From positions 1-36,351 of the forward strand of contig CAJWKQ010000008.1 of the NCBI GenBank assembly GCA_913041895.1: a stretch of 36,351 nucleotides of DNA, in the 5' to 3' direction. Position numbers and translations under genes: made by a program. A model generated the notes under the pieces. That model worked only from the letters and a program-made list of their open reading frames with translations. It was not told where the DNA came from and did not search any database. Below are positions 1-7,334 of the stretch, in pieces. Each line of letters begins with the position of its first letter. The stretch's first letter is position 1. This DNA comes from an uncultured Verrucomicrobiales bacterium. Lineage in GTDB: Bacteria > Verrucomicrobiota > Verrucomicrobiia > Limisphaerales > UBA1100.

Positions 1-160
1 TTTCTTTATGAAGCGTATGTCGGCGCAGGTGTGGGTTGTACTTCTTTTTTTCTACACGTTCAGTTTGAAGTTTTTTATTTCGTGTGCTCATGTACCGAGA
101 GACTGGCTTCCCTTCGGCTCTCGCTTCAGTGCATTCAAGTGTGATAATTTCGCGTGGCAT
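1..160 (-). CDS. rpmG: 50S ribosomal protein L33, cysteine-poor (C-minus) form, cut by window edge
   Basis: Reading the minus strand from an ATG at 160 gives 53 residues up to the window edge, beginning [18 protein letters not shown] and continuing through [13 protein letters not shown]. The MPREIITL start, the STRNKK block and the HTLHKE end are the L33 signature, so this is a large-subunit ribosomal protein that lacks at most a few C-terminal residues here. Zinc-binding L33 has two CxxC pairs. Only the first cysteine (residue 10) remains, and the second pair reads YNPH, so this is the zinc-free type. It lies 11 nt downstream of the dksA-like stop codon on the same strand, and the two are probably cotranscribed. 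No clear ribosome-binding site is visible. The call is secure; only the 3' end is missing. Confidence 0.93.
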   Translation of the reverse strand, partial: MPREIITLECTEARAEGKPVSRYMSTRNKKLQTERVEKKKYNPHLRRHTLHKE

Positions 161-171
161 GGTTATATAGG

Positions 172-846
172 TTATTTAGAGCCTTTATTTTCACTATCGG
201 CCGATTCGGAGACAACAGTTTTACTTGAGCCTGCACCATCTATAGTTCCGAGGCTGCCGAGTTTATTTCTTTGGCGCACCGCGCCATCTTTTTCTAGTCG
301 AGCTTGAGCGTCAACAGTGTAGCGAGCCCATGGAACGGCATTCAGGCGTGTCTTGGGTATGTTTTTACCTGTCAACTCACAAACGCCGTATGTGTTTTTT
401 TCTATTCTTTTGAGGGCTTCATCAATCTGGTAGACGGCATCCTGATCCGAAGATAAAAGGCTCAATGCATTATCACGATCAAAATTATCAGTGCCGGAGT
501 CTGCCATGTGCATTGAATAACTTGACATCTCTTCAGCTGATTCTTTCTTTAGATCGTCCATTTGGTGTGTTAGGCGAGACCTCAAATCCAAAAGAATTTC
601 GTAGTATTTCTTCCATTCAGATTTGACTCTTATTTTAGCTGATGGTGATTTGATTTTTACGAGTTTTTTTGAAGCTATTTTCTTTGGCTTGGCGATTCCT
701 AAAATAGCTGCAGCGGATGCACTGGCAACATTTTTACCTTTTTTCGTTTTTTTCTTTTTGGTTGTGGATTTGGCCGATGCCACCTTTTTTGCCGCAGCCT
801 TTTTAGGGGCGGACTTTTTCTTTGCTGTTTTTTTTGATGATGCCAC
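172..846 (-). CDS. dksA: DksA/TraR-family RNA polymerase-binding protein with lysine-rich tail and degenerate zinc finger
   Basis: This is a 224-aa protein with a GTG start. Residues 1 to about 75 are Lys/Ala/Ser rich (repeated [12 protein letters not shown]-like runs), resembling histone H1-like or DNA-binding tails. Residues about 78-190 match the DksA coiled coil and C-terminal globular region: [18 protein letters not shown], then [20 protein letters not shown] and WARYTVDAQ. DksA binds the RNA polymerase secondary channel and tunes transcription with ppGpp. The canonical C4 zinc finger (CxxC...CxxC) keeps only one cysteine; the other three positions are T, T and A. Such cysteine-poor forms are known as DksA2 and also seem common in PVC bacteria. 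rpmG follows 11 nt downstream. The function of the basic tail is inference. Confidence 0.88.
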   Translation of the reverse strand: MASSKKTAKKKSAPKKAAAKKVASAKSTTKKKKTKKGKNVASASAAAILGIAKPKKIASKKLVKIKSPSAKIRVKSEWKKYYEILLDLRSRLTHQMDDLKKESAEEMSSYSMHMADSGTDNFDRDNALSLLSSDQDAVYQIDEALKRIEKNTYGVCELTGKNIPKTRLNAVPWARYTVDAQARLEKDGAVRQRNKLGSLGTIDGAGSSKTVVSESADSENKGSK

Positions 847-889
847 GATTATTAATTGTGTTTACAAAAATTTCTATCGATTTTCTGCC

Positions 890-899
890 GCAAAAGGCT
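890..899 (-). promoter_or_regulatory. Shared 10-mer AGCCTTTTGC, copy 1 (upstream of dksA)
   Basis: Plus-strand GCAAAAGGCT lies 44 nt upstream of the dksA start codon, between folE2 and dksA. A second copy lies 20 bp away and a third lies upstream of folE2. The position fits a promoter or operator element. What binds it is unknown. Confidence 0.35.
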
Positions 900-906
900 A
901 TGGAAT

Positions 907-932
907 GTAGCAAAAGGCTCTCGGATTGCTAC
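907..932. promoter_or_regulatory. 7-bp perfect inverted repeat overlapping copy 2 of the shared 10-mer
   Basis: GTAGCAA at 907-913 is matched by TTGCTAC at 926-932 with a 12-bp spacer. The second copy of GCAAAAGGCT (910-919) overlaps the left arm. The element lies 61-86 nt upstream of the dksA start. It has no T-run on the side expected for a folE2 terminator, so an operator is the better guess. Confidence 0.35.
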
Positions 933-970
933 AAAAAAGTGATTTATTTTTCTCTGTGAAATGGTGGGTG

Positions 971-1762
971 CTAGCCTTTTTCGATGCAAGCATAGGCGTT
1001 ATGGTTGTGAATACTTTCAAAATTTTCAGCCTGAACCTTGTACCATAATATGTGAGGGTGATCGTTTAGGCTTGCGGCGATATTTCTAACAAGATCTTCA
1101 ACGAAGACAGGATTATCATATGCACGTTCAGTGACAGCCTTTTCGTCGGGACGTTTAAGCAACGAGTACAATTCACTGCTGGCTGAGGCCTCAGTAATTT
1201 CGATTATATCTTCAATCCAAACCGTTTTATCGGAACGTATTTGAACTGTAACTTCGCCACGCTGATTGTGTGCTCCATTTTTGCTGATTGCTTTTGAGCA
1301 TGGGCAGAGAGTGGTAACTTTCGTTCGAACCTCCAGCACAAAGTCAATTTCTGAGCAGTTAGCAGTTGCCTCAAACCGGGCATCGTAATCAAGTAGTCCA
1401 GTTTTCCTTGTAACAGGTGCTTTTTTTTCGAGGAAAAATGGAAAGCCCATTTCCAAATGTGCTGTGCGTGAGTCTAGTTTTTGCTGCATTGCGGAGAGAA
1501 TTTCAGGAATGTTCTCGACGTGGACCACATTGCCGTGAGCGTTTAGTACTTCAATAAAACGACTCATATGTGTGCCTTTGAAATGATGCGGCAAGTCCAC
1601 AAACATGCCAACTGTTGCAATAGTATCTTGAAATGTATGAGCCTTGTCTCGAATCCGAATCGGAAACCGAAGGTTTCTCACACCCACTTTATCGATAGGC
1701 AGTTTACGACTATCGTGTTGCATTTGTGTGTCAGTTAATTCAATTGTACTGTCAGATTCCAT
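971..1762 (-). CDS. folE2: GTP cyclohydrolase IB (FolE2), zinc-independent
   Basis: This enzyme converts GTP to 7,8-dihydroneopterin triphosphate, the first step of folate or tetrahydropterin synthesis. The product is 263 aa from the ATG at 1762; a TTG at 1780 in the same frame would add six residues, but the family N-terminus fits the ATG better. Visible family motifs are HDSRKLPIDKVGVRNLRFPI, HFKGTHMSRFIE, and TLCPCSKAIS followed by GAHNQRGE, which carries the proposed catalytic Cys, with NHNAYA near the C-terminus. FolE2 is the metal-promiscuous alternative to zinc-dependent FolE and in many bacteria is induced under zinc limitation. It lies upstream of the dksA-like and rpmG genes on the same strand, separated from dksA by 124 bp. 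No classical AT-rich palindromic Zur box is visible. Confidence 0.93.
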   Translation of the reverse strand: MESDSTIELTDTQMQHDSRKLPIDKVGVRNLRFPIRIRDKAHTFQDTIATVGMFVDLPHHFKGTHMSRFIEVLNAHGNVVHVENIPEILSAMQQKLDSRTAHLEMGFPFFLEKKAPVTRKTGLLDYDARFEATANCSEIDFVLEVRTKVTTLCPCSKAISKNGAHNQRGEVTVQIRSDKTVWIEDIIEITEASASSELYSLLKRPDEKAVTERAYDNPVFVEDLVRNIAASLNDHPHILWYKVQAENFESIHNHNAYACIEKG

Positions 1763-1802
1763 GATGATGGTGTGAGGCAACCTAGCATAATCTACTTTTT
1801 CA

Positions 1803-1812
1803 GCAAAAGGCT
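1803..1812 (-). promoter_or_regulatory. Shared 10-mer AGCCTTTTGC, copy 3 (upstream of folE2)
   Basis: An exact third copy of GCAAAAGGCT lies in the folE2/EEP divergent intergenic region, 40 nt upstream of the folE2 ATG and 28 nt upstream of the EEP start. The flanks are AT-rich (TTTTTCA before it, TTTTCTG after it), as expected near a promoter. Confidence 0.35.
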
Positions 1813-1840
1813 TTTCTGTATAAAGAGGGGTTGATATTTT

Positions 1841-2755
1841 TTGAGCATGGTTTTCCGGTTTATATATTTTTGTATGATCACGACTCTGCCTTTAATGGCA
1901 GCAGACGGTTTTACCATCGCTACCTTCAATGTGGAAAATTACTTTTTAACTCCGTACTCCACACGTAAGGAGAAGGCTGAGGTTTCTAGAGAAAAAGTAT
2001 CCGAAATAATAGCGTCGGTGCGCCCGGATGTTTTGGCGTTACAGGAGATGGGTCGCAAGATTGCCTTTGACGAACTCAGAAACAGGTTAAGTCACAAAAA
2101 AATAAATTACCGTTATCATCTCTGGATGAAGGGGCCTGACCCGGCAATTCATCTTGCGTTATTGAGTAAGTTTCCATTAGTTGCTGATCATTCAAAAAGT
2201 AATGTTATTTATATTTTGGATCAAAAACGTTTTCAAGTAAGTCGGGGGTTTATGGAAGTCAAAATTCAGATTAATCCAGGTTACAATTTTACTCTGGTTA
2301 ATGCTCATCTTAAATCCAAGAGGCCGATTTCTTTAGCTGATGAGGCTGAAATACGTCTTGAGGAAGCTCGGGCATTACGAAGATTGGTAGATAAACGCTT
2401 AGCGAGAAATCCTGCAGAAAACTTATTGTTGGTAGGGGATTTGAACGATTCTCCAGCAAGTGATCCCGTTCGTGCTTTAATTGGTCGGGGAGCCTCTAAG
2501 TTAATAGATTTGAGGCCGTTTGAGTCAAGCGTCGGCATAACAAATTATTGGTCGAACTCAAAATACAAATCCAGAGGTGTTGCTTGGACATATTTTTACG
2601 CGAAAGAGGATCAGTATAATCGATTTGACTATATATTAGCCAGTCAGGGAATTTACACAGAGTATGTTGCTTCGTTTGTGAAAGCTCAAAGCGACTGGGG
2701 AGCAGCCTCGGATCACAGAATGGTTGTTGCAAAGTTTACCGCCAAGGATCGTTAG
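1841..2755 (+). CDS. Exported endonuclease/exonuclease/phosphatase (EEP) family protein
   Basis: This is a 304-aa protein from a TTG start at 1841, placed 10 nt after AGAGGGG (1824-1830); an ATG at 1847 is the alternative. The N-terminus (VFRFIYFCMITTLPLMAADG) is a signal peptide with probable cleavage after LMA. The mature part carries the EEP fold motifs in order: TFNVENYF, LQEMG (metal-binding Glu), VNAHLKS (His), LVGDLNDSP (GDxND), FDYILAS and ASDHRMV (SDH catalytic end). It is therefore predicted to be an active metal-dependent phosphodiesterase or nuclease outside the cytoplasm; whether the substrate is DNA, lipid or phosphoester cannot be told. Its 3' end overlaps the convergent lptD by 20 bp. 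Confidence 0.85.
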   Translation: MSMVFRFIYFCMITTLPLMAADGFTIATFNVENYFLTPYSTRKEKAEVSREKVSEIIASVRPDVLALQEMGRKIAFDELRNRLSHKKINYRYHLWMKGPDPAIHLALLSKFPLVADHSKSNVIYILDQKRFQVSRGFMEVKIQINPGYNFTLVNAHLKSKRPISLADEAEIRLEEARALRRLVDKRLARNPAENLLLVGDLNDSPASDPVRALIGRGASKLIDLRPFESSVGITNYWSNSKYKSRGVAWTYFYAKEDQYNRFDYILASQGIYTEYVASFVKAQSDWGAASDHRMVVAKFTAKDR

Positions 2756-4925
2756 CCATCCTAGGCCCTCTAGGAGAGGTTTTGAGAGAATAATTGAACG
2801 AAATACTGGTTCCATCGCCGTGCCTGTTGTTGTCATTACGAAACGAAAGGTCGACTAAGAAAGTCCAGCTACGCATGTCCTTTTCGAAAATATAATTGTG
2901 CTGCGATAGTTGGCCATCTTTAGAGTCATAGTATTGACGGGTGCTAAAAGACCAATTTTCATTTATATTAAAACCGAGCCCACTGTAATAAACATCTGTG
3001 CGGTCGTCTCGGGAGGTGCTTGGCTGCGCCAGATGATAATATTGGCCCGCGTTGATGGTCCAACGATGTGATTTAGGATGGAGTGCAACTCCGTGCGCAT
3101 AGGTTCTCCAGAGCGAGTTGTCGACATCGTATCGAAGATTTGAATTGAGTGTAAGCCAGTGTCTTGGTCGTAGATATGTATCTGAAAAAGCATCTGCAAA
3201 AGTGTTCTGGTTGCTCGTTGGGTTAAGGCGCCAGTCAGTGTAAGCGTCCCAATCGAACACATCTACAATGGAATCATCTCTCTTGGTTTGCAATCGGTTG
3301 CGTAGGCTCATGCGCAATACATTCTTGCTGTCAATATTGTCTATTGCGTTATACTCAGGCAGTTCAATGGGGAGAAGTCTTGGGCTGGTTATCTCATAAT
3401 CAAATTGGTCGATTTCATTAGGAACTCGGTTTGGCTTAGGGATAAACGCGTAGTTTACAGAGGGCTGTAAGATATGGCGGGCGCCGTTATTGATTCCCAG
3501 CAATTTACTGTCAAATTTCGGCATCATTTTGGATAGCTTTGTGGAAATTTCCACACCTGTGTGAGCTACGTATCGCTCGCTACTGTTTTTTGTGGTTCCT
3601 AGCCCACTACTTTCTCCATAGTGCGTAAATCTGGCACCAATTCTTGGTGTGACATTCAGCCATCCTCCGTAGTTCTTAGGAAGATAAATTTGGTGTAATG
3701 TATCGGCTCTTAATAAAGCGTAGTTATTATTGTTACTTGCATAATCATAACGGCGCTCAAAATAGCCAACACTTGATTCTGTATCATAGTAAAAGGGTGA
3801 ATTACTTAGTTGGTGGCGAGTGCCTGATAGTTTTATATCAGGTGTTCGCTGTATTGCCTCATAGAACTCATTCACTCTGGGTTGTGCTAATATGCTTAAG
3901 TTGTAATTTGACCAGTTTTTAGATGCCTCGAAGTAGCTATTAGGCTGAGAATTTCGTTGGTATTGGTCCTGGAAGAAGTCACGACGGATGTATTCATCGG
4001 ATTCATAATTCAGTACACCTGTCGCTGTTAGGCTGCCTCGCTTGAGCCGGTGGCTCCACTGGAGTAAATCACGTTCTCGGCCTATGTTGCTGCCTCTCGA
4101 ATCAGTTAAGGGGTCTTCGTCATAGGCGCGATAGATATCCAGACGGCCTTCGCCCCATCGCGGGTTTTCGTATCTGATCGAGGGACCGAGACCGATGCCC
4201 CGCTCGGTTCGGTAGTCCAACTTAAACTCGCTGTCAAAAATGTCATTTGCTGGTAAACGGATGGAACTCGAGAGAAATCCACCCCATTCGCTTTTGTACC
4301 CTGGTTTTAGGTGAAGGCTTAAAGGCCGGTTCTTTAAGTTCCTTTTGTATGAAGGAAGGTAGAAGATTGGCGTTTTTCCCAGATAAAATGTCGCTGAACG
4401 GAATAGTGCGTATTCGCCGGGTGCTACTTCGACTTCACTAGCCTTAACATAGTAATCTGGGTTCTTATTGTCGTCGGTTGTGAAAACTGTGTTTTTAGCA
4501 AGATAGACGCCGTTAGTTCGGCTTCCTATCATGGTTTCACCTCTGATGAAAAATTTCAGATTACCCGATGCAAATTGTGCACCGCTTATTTCTTTTGTTC
4601 TGAAATTGTATTCAATACGCTCAGATGCCCAAATGACCTCACCTCGACGGAGGCTTACGTCTCCGGTTGCGATAATTTTCCCGGTTTTTTGGTTTAAGAT
4701 TGCCGACCTCCCTGTAAGTACGGTCTCATCTGATGAGCCGGCCTTGTAGGTAACTCGAACACCTTTAGTCGTGCGTATTTCGCCGGATTGGAGATCGTAT
4801 TTGATATCGCCTTCACCAGTCAGAGCCTCCACTTTCCATGGAGACGCAGGCGGGTCTTGCGCTATCGTGTTAAATCCTAACAGAAACTCCCCGGCCAATG
4901 CTAAAATAAGCAGTGGCTTCTTCAT
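2736..4925 (-). CDS. lptD: LPS-assembly outer-membrane protein LptD (OstA)
   Basis: This is 729 aa from the ATG at 4925, which begins MKKPLLILALAGEFLLG, a signal peptide ending near IAQ; an upstream start at 4964 gives a poorer N-terminus. Residues about 45-200 form an OstA/LptA-like jellyroll (GEGDIKYDLQSGEIRTTKGV, IIATGDVSLRRGEVIWASER), and the remainder is a long Tyr/Asn/Arg-rich beta-barrel with alternating strands. LptD inserts lipopolysaccharide into the outer leaflet, which implies an LPS-type outer membrane. The protein has no cysteine at all, so the disulfides that gate E. coli LptD cannot form here. No lptE-like gene is adjacent. It runs convergent with the EEP gene and divergent from the beta-propeller gene. 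Confidence 0.87.
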   Translation of the reverse strand: MKKPLLILALAGEFLLGFNTIAQDPPASPWKVEALTGEGDIKYDLQSGEIRTTKGVRVTYKAGSSDETVLTGRSAILNQKTGKIIATGDVSLRRGEVIWASERIEYNFRTKEISGAQFASGNLKFFIRGETMIGSRTNGVYLAKNTVFTTDDNKNPDYYVKASEVEVAPGEYALFRSATFYLGKTPIFYLPSYKRNLKNRPLSLHLKPGYKSEWGGFLSSSIRLPANDIFDSEFKLDYRTERGIGLGPSIRYENPRWGEGRLDIYRAYDEDPLTDSRGSNIGRERDLLQWSHRLKRGSLTATGVLNYESDEYIRRDFFQDQYQRNSQPNSYFEASKNWSNYNLSILAQPRVNEFYEAIQRTPDIKLSGTRHQLSNSPFYYDTESSVGYFERRYDYASNNNNYALLRADTLHQIYLPKNYGGWLNVTPRIGARFTHYGESSGLGTTKNSSERYVAHTGVEISTKLSKMMPKFDSKLLGINNGARHILQPSVNYAFIPKPNRVPNEIDQFDYEITSPRLLPIELPEYNAIDNIDSKNVLRMSLRNRLQTKRDDSIVDVFDWDAYTDWRLNPTSNQNTFADAFSDTYLRPRHWLTLNSNLRYDVDNSLWRTYAHGVALHPKSHRWTINAGQYYHLAQPSTSRDDRTDVYYSGLGFNINENWSFSTRQYYDSKDGQLSQHNYIFEKDMRSWTFLVDLSFRNDNNRHGDGTSISFNYSLKTSPRGPRMANDPWR

Positions 4926-5032
4926 CAACGAACGAACTACAGCAAATACAACCATTCGTGCCAAATCAGAGTTATCCGCAAAGCCCCCGCGTTGACATGC
5001 TTAACTTAACAGCGGACAATTATCTCTTTCAG

Positions 5033-7306
5033 ATGAAAACACTACTTATTTTGTTTGCTTTTCACAGTTTCGTCGTACTTGCGGCTCCCAAAGATATTGC
5101 CAAGCAAGCTGAGCCTGATTGGAGAGATGGAAGATACGCAAAGGTGAAATTTGGCCCTTTTGTCAGCGGTAATATCGCAACCCCAAAAGGCGCAACTCAC
5201 AAAGGAATAACGGTTAAAATTGGGAAAAAAGGCAATGCGGCAATGGTTTTTGACACTGATCTATGTGCTTGGCGTGCTGGTTGGGTCGAGGGGTTTTTAC
5301 TAACTGATCCAACTCGCTATGGATTGATCCGAGCTTTAAAGCCTGAGGGTAAGGTGCTTTTCTCTAGATCGCGAATGCCGGGTGCTGCCAAGCACTTTTC
5401 CTTTCGGGATCCGAGGGAGCCTAAATATGGTCCATTGCCTCAAGACTGGGCAAAGTATTTAGGAATTCATGTCAATGGCAAAAGAGTTGTGTTGGAATAT
5501 AGTGTAGGCAAAACAAAAATCCTTGATTCACCCTGGCTAATTGACGGTACAGGAATAATGACCCGTGAGATACAAACGGATGCTTTTACAGGTCAATTGA
5601 TTCTTGGGATTTGCGAGGAGAAGGCGGGTAAATGGCGCGAGGAAGTTGTTGGGGATCATGAAGGGGCTCTTGAGCAGGAGTCAGTTGGGTTGATGATTGT
5701 AAATGAGAATAAGGGAAATGTGTTTGCTGTGGCAATTGTGCGCTCAGGGGTTTCTGCTGGACTTGACTACACTCAAGAAGGGCAGGCGACAGTAAAACTG
5801 TGGGGAGAAGGCAAGCCTGTTAAAGCTAAGATATTCATTTGGAATGGTGCAGCTGATAAACTTGGCACATTCACTAAAGAAATTTTGCGTCATCAACAAC
5901 TATCCGGCTTGAATGAAATGGTTAAACCCGGGGCGAAGCGATGGGGGAACCCCCTGCTTACAACAGGGATTGTCGACAAGCGTGAGGTTTCATTTGCTAT
6001 CGATACAATCACTATACCCTACAAGAACCGACACAATGCGCTCTTTTTTACTGCAGGACACGATTTTGACAGCAACGGTAACTGTTACGTGGCGACCGCT
6101 CACGGTGATGTATGGAAGGTGACAGGAATTGATGATGAACTTAAGGAGTTAGAATGGCACAGGTTTGCTACCGGCCTATATCAGCCCTTGGGGTTAAGGG
6201 TGGTTAAAGATAAAATATATGTTCTCGGCCGGGATCAAATTACCCGCCTGCATGACAAGAATAAGGATGGTGAGGTCGACTTTTATGAGTCATTTAATAA
6301 CCACATTATGATTGGAGGTGGCGGTCATTCATATGCCACTTGTCTGGAAACAGATCCAGATGGAAATTTCTATTTCATTCGGTGCGCTGAAGGGACGCCA
6401 CACGGTGGTGTGGTTCTCAAGGTGGCAGCCGATGGCAGCAAGCTGGAAGTTGTTGCCACAGGTTTCAGAAACCCCAATGGCCTAGGAGTAGGGCCTAATG
6501 GAGTGATTACAGCAGCCGATCAGCAAGGCGGCTGGGTGCCTGAGACGCGTTTGGATATAATTAAGCTGGGAGGGTTTTACGGTTTTATGCCAATGCACAA
6601 ACGCAAGGTTGCCCCCAAGACTTATGATCCTCCTTTATTGTGGCTTCCTCGCGTGATGGATAACTCTGCGGGCGGTCAGGTTTGGGTTCCTGAGGGAAAG
6701 TGGGGCCCGCTTGGAGGTGAGTTAATTCATTTTTCCTACGGTCGCTGCACGATGATGCACATTGTGCGCGATGGGCCTAATGGTGGTGTTGTTTCTTTGC
6801 CGGGGCGTTTTCTATCCGGAGCTTGTCGGGGGCGCTTTAATTCTAAGGATGGGCATCTTTATGTAACGGGCCTTCTCGGGTGGCAGACAGCAGCTATTCG
6901 TGATGGCTGTCTGCAACGTGTTCGGTATACAGGGGCTCCTATTCACCAGCCCATCGGCATGAAAATTTATGCCAATGGCATTCAGCTCAAGTTTAGTTCA
7001 GAACTAGACAAGGATATTGCTGAGGATATTGATAGTTGGTCTGCTGAGCAGTGGAATTACAAGTGGAGCAACCAATACGGATCTAAAGATTGGTCTTTAG
7101 AGGACCCCGCCAAGCAAGGTCGTGACAAAGTTACAATAAAGAAGGTGAAACTTCTTTCTAATGCTAAAGGAGTGTTCCTTTATATGGACAACCTTCGCCT
7201 TGTTCACTCCATGGCTATCAGATATAACCTTGATACTAAGACTCAGAAAATTTTCAAGGGGACCTTTCATCTCACCATTAATGAAATAGGCCCACCTTAC
7301 GAATAA
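5033..7306 (+). CDS. Secreted beta-propeller protein (DUF6797-like, sugar-dehydrogenase/NHL-type)
   Basis: This is 757 aa from the ATG at 5033, chosen because MKTLLILFAFHSFVVLAAPK is a clean signal peptide; the frame stays open farther upstream. The N-terminal third (WRDGRYAKVKFGPFVSGN; VFDTDLCAWRAGW) resembles a domain common in large secreted PVC proteins (DUF6797, from memory). Residues about 340-640 form a six-bladed propeller of the sorbosone/glucose-dehydrogenase or NHL kind: FDSNGNCYVATAHGDVWKV, DKNKDGEVDFYESF (EF-hand-like, possibly calcium binding), GFRNPNGLGVGPNG. There is no CxxCH haem site. The substrate is unknown, with sugar or polysaccharide handling the usual guess. The PDZ protein follows 28 bp downstream and is probably in the same operon. 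Confidence 0.72.
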   Translation: MKTLLILFAFHSFVVLAAPKDIAKQAEPDWRDGRYAKVKFGPFVSGNIATPKGATHKGITVKIGKKGNAAMVFDTDLCAWRAGWVEGFLLTDPTRYGLIRALKPEGKVLFSRSRMPGAAKHFSFRDPREPKYGPLPQDWAKYLGIHVNGKRVVLEYSVGKTKILDSPWLIDGTGIMTREIQTDAFTGQLILGICEEKAGKWREEVVGDHEGALEQESVGLMIVNENKGNVFAVAIVRSGVSAGLDYTQEGQATVKLWGEGKPVKAKIFIWNGAADKLGTFTKEILRHQQLSGLNEMVKPGAKRWGNPLLTTGIVDKREVSFAIDTITIPYKNRHNALFFTAGHDFDSNGNCYVATAHGDVWKVTGIDDELKELEWHRFATGLYQPLGLRVVKDKIYVLGRDQITRLHDKNKDGEVDFYESFNNHIMIGGGGHSYATCLETDPDGNFYFIRCAEGTPHGGVVLKVAADGSKLEVVATGFRNPNGLGVGPNGVITAADQQGGWVPETRLDIIKLGGFYGFMPMHKRKVAPKTYDPPLLWLPRVMDNSAGGQVWVPEGKWGPLGGELIHFSYGRCTMMHIVRDGPNGGVVSLPGRFLSGACRGRFNSKDGHLYVTGLLGWQTAAIRDGCLQRVRYTGAPIHQPIGMKIYANGIQLKFSSELDKDIAEDIDSWSAEQWNYKWSNQYGSKDWSLEDPAKQGRDKVTIKKVKLLSNAKGVFLYMDNLRLVHSMAIRYNLDTKTQKIFKGTFHLTINEIGPPYE

Positions 7307-7334
7307 GTTTACCAAGAGTCTGTTGCCAATTCCA

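Noticed and set aside
8-307. Plus-strand 99-aa ORF at the left edge
   Set aside because: It lies antisense to rpmG and the end of the dksA-like gene, both of which are clear protein families.
847-970. Classical Zur box before dksA
   Set aside because: No sequence resembling the known AT-rich palindromic Zur sites is present here or before folE2; only the non-classical shared 10-mer was found.
5913-6122. 69-aa ORF within the beta-propeller gene
   Set aside because: It is an out-of-frame shadow of a long, clearly coding gene.
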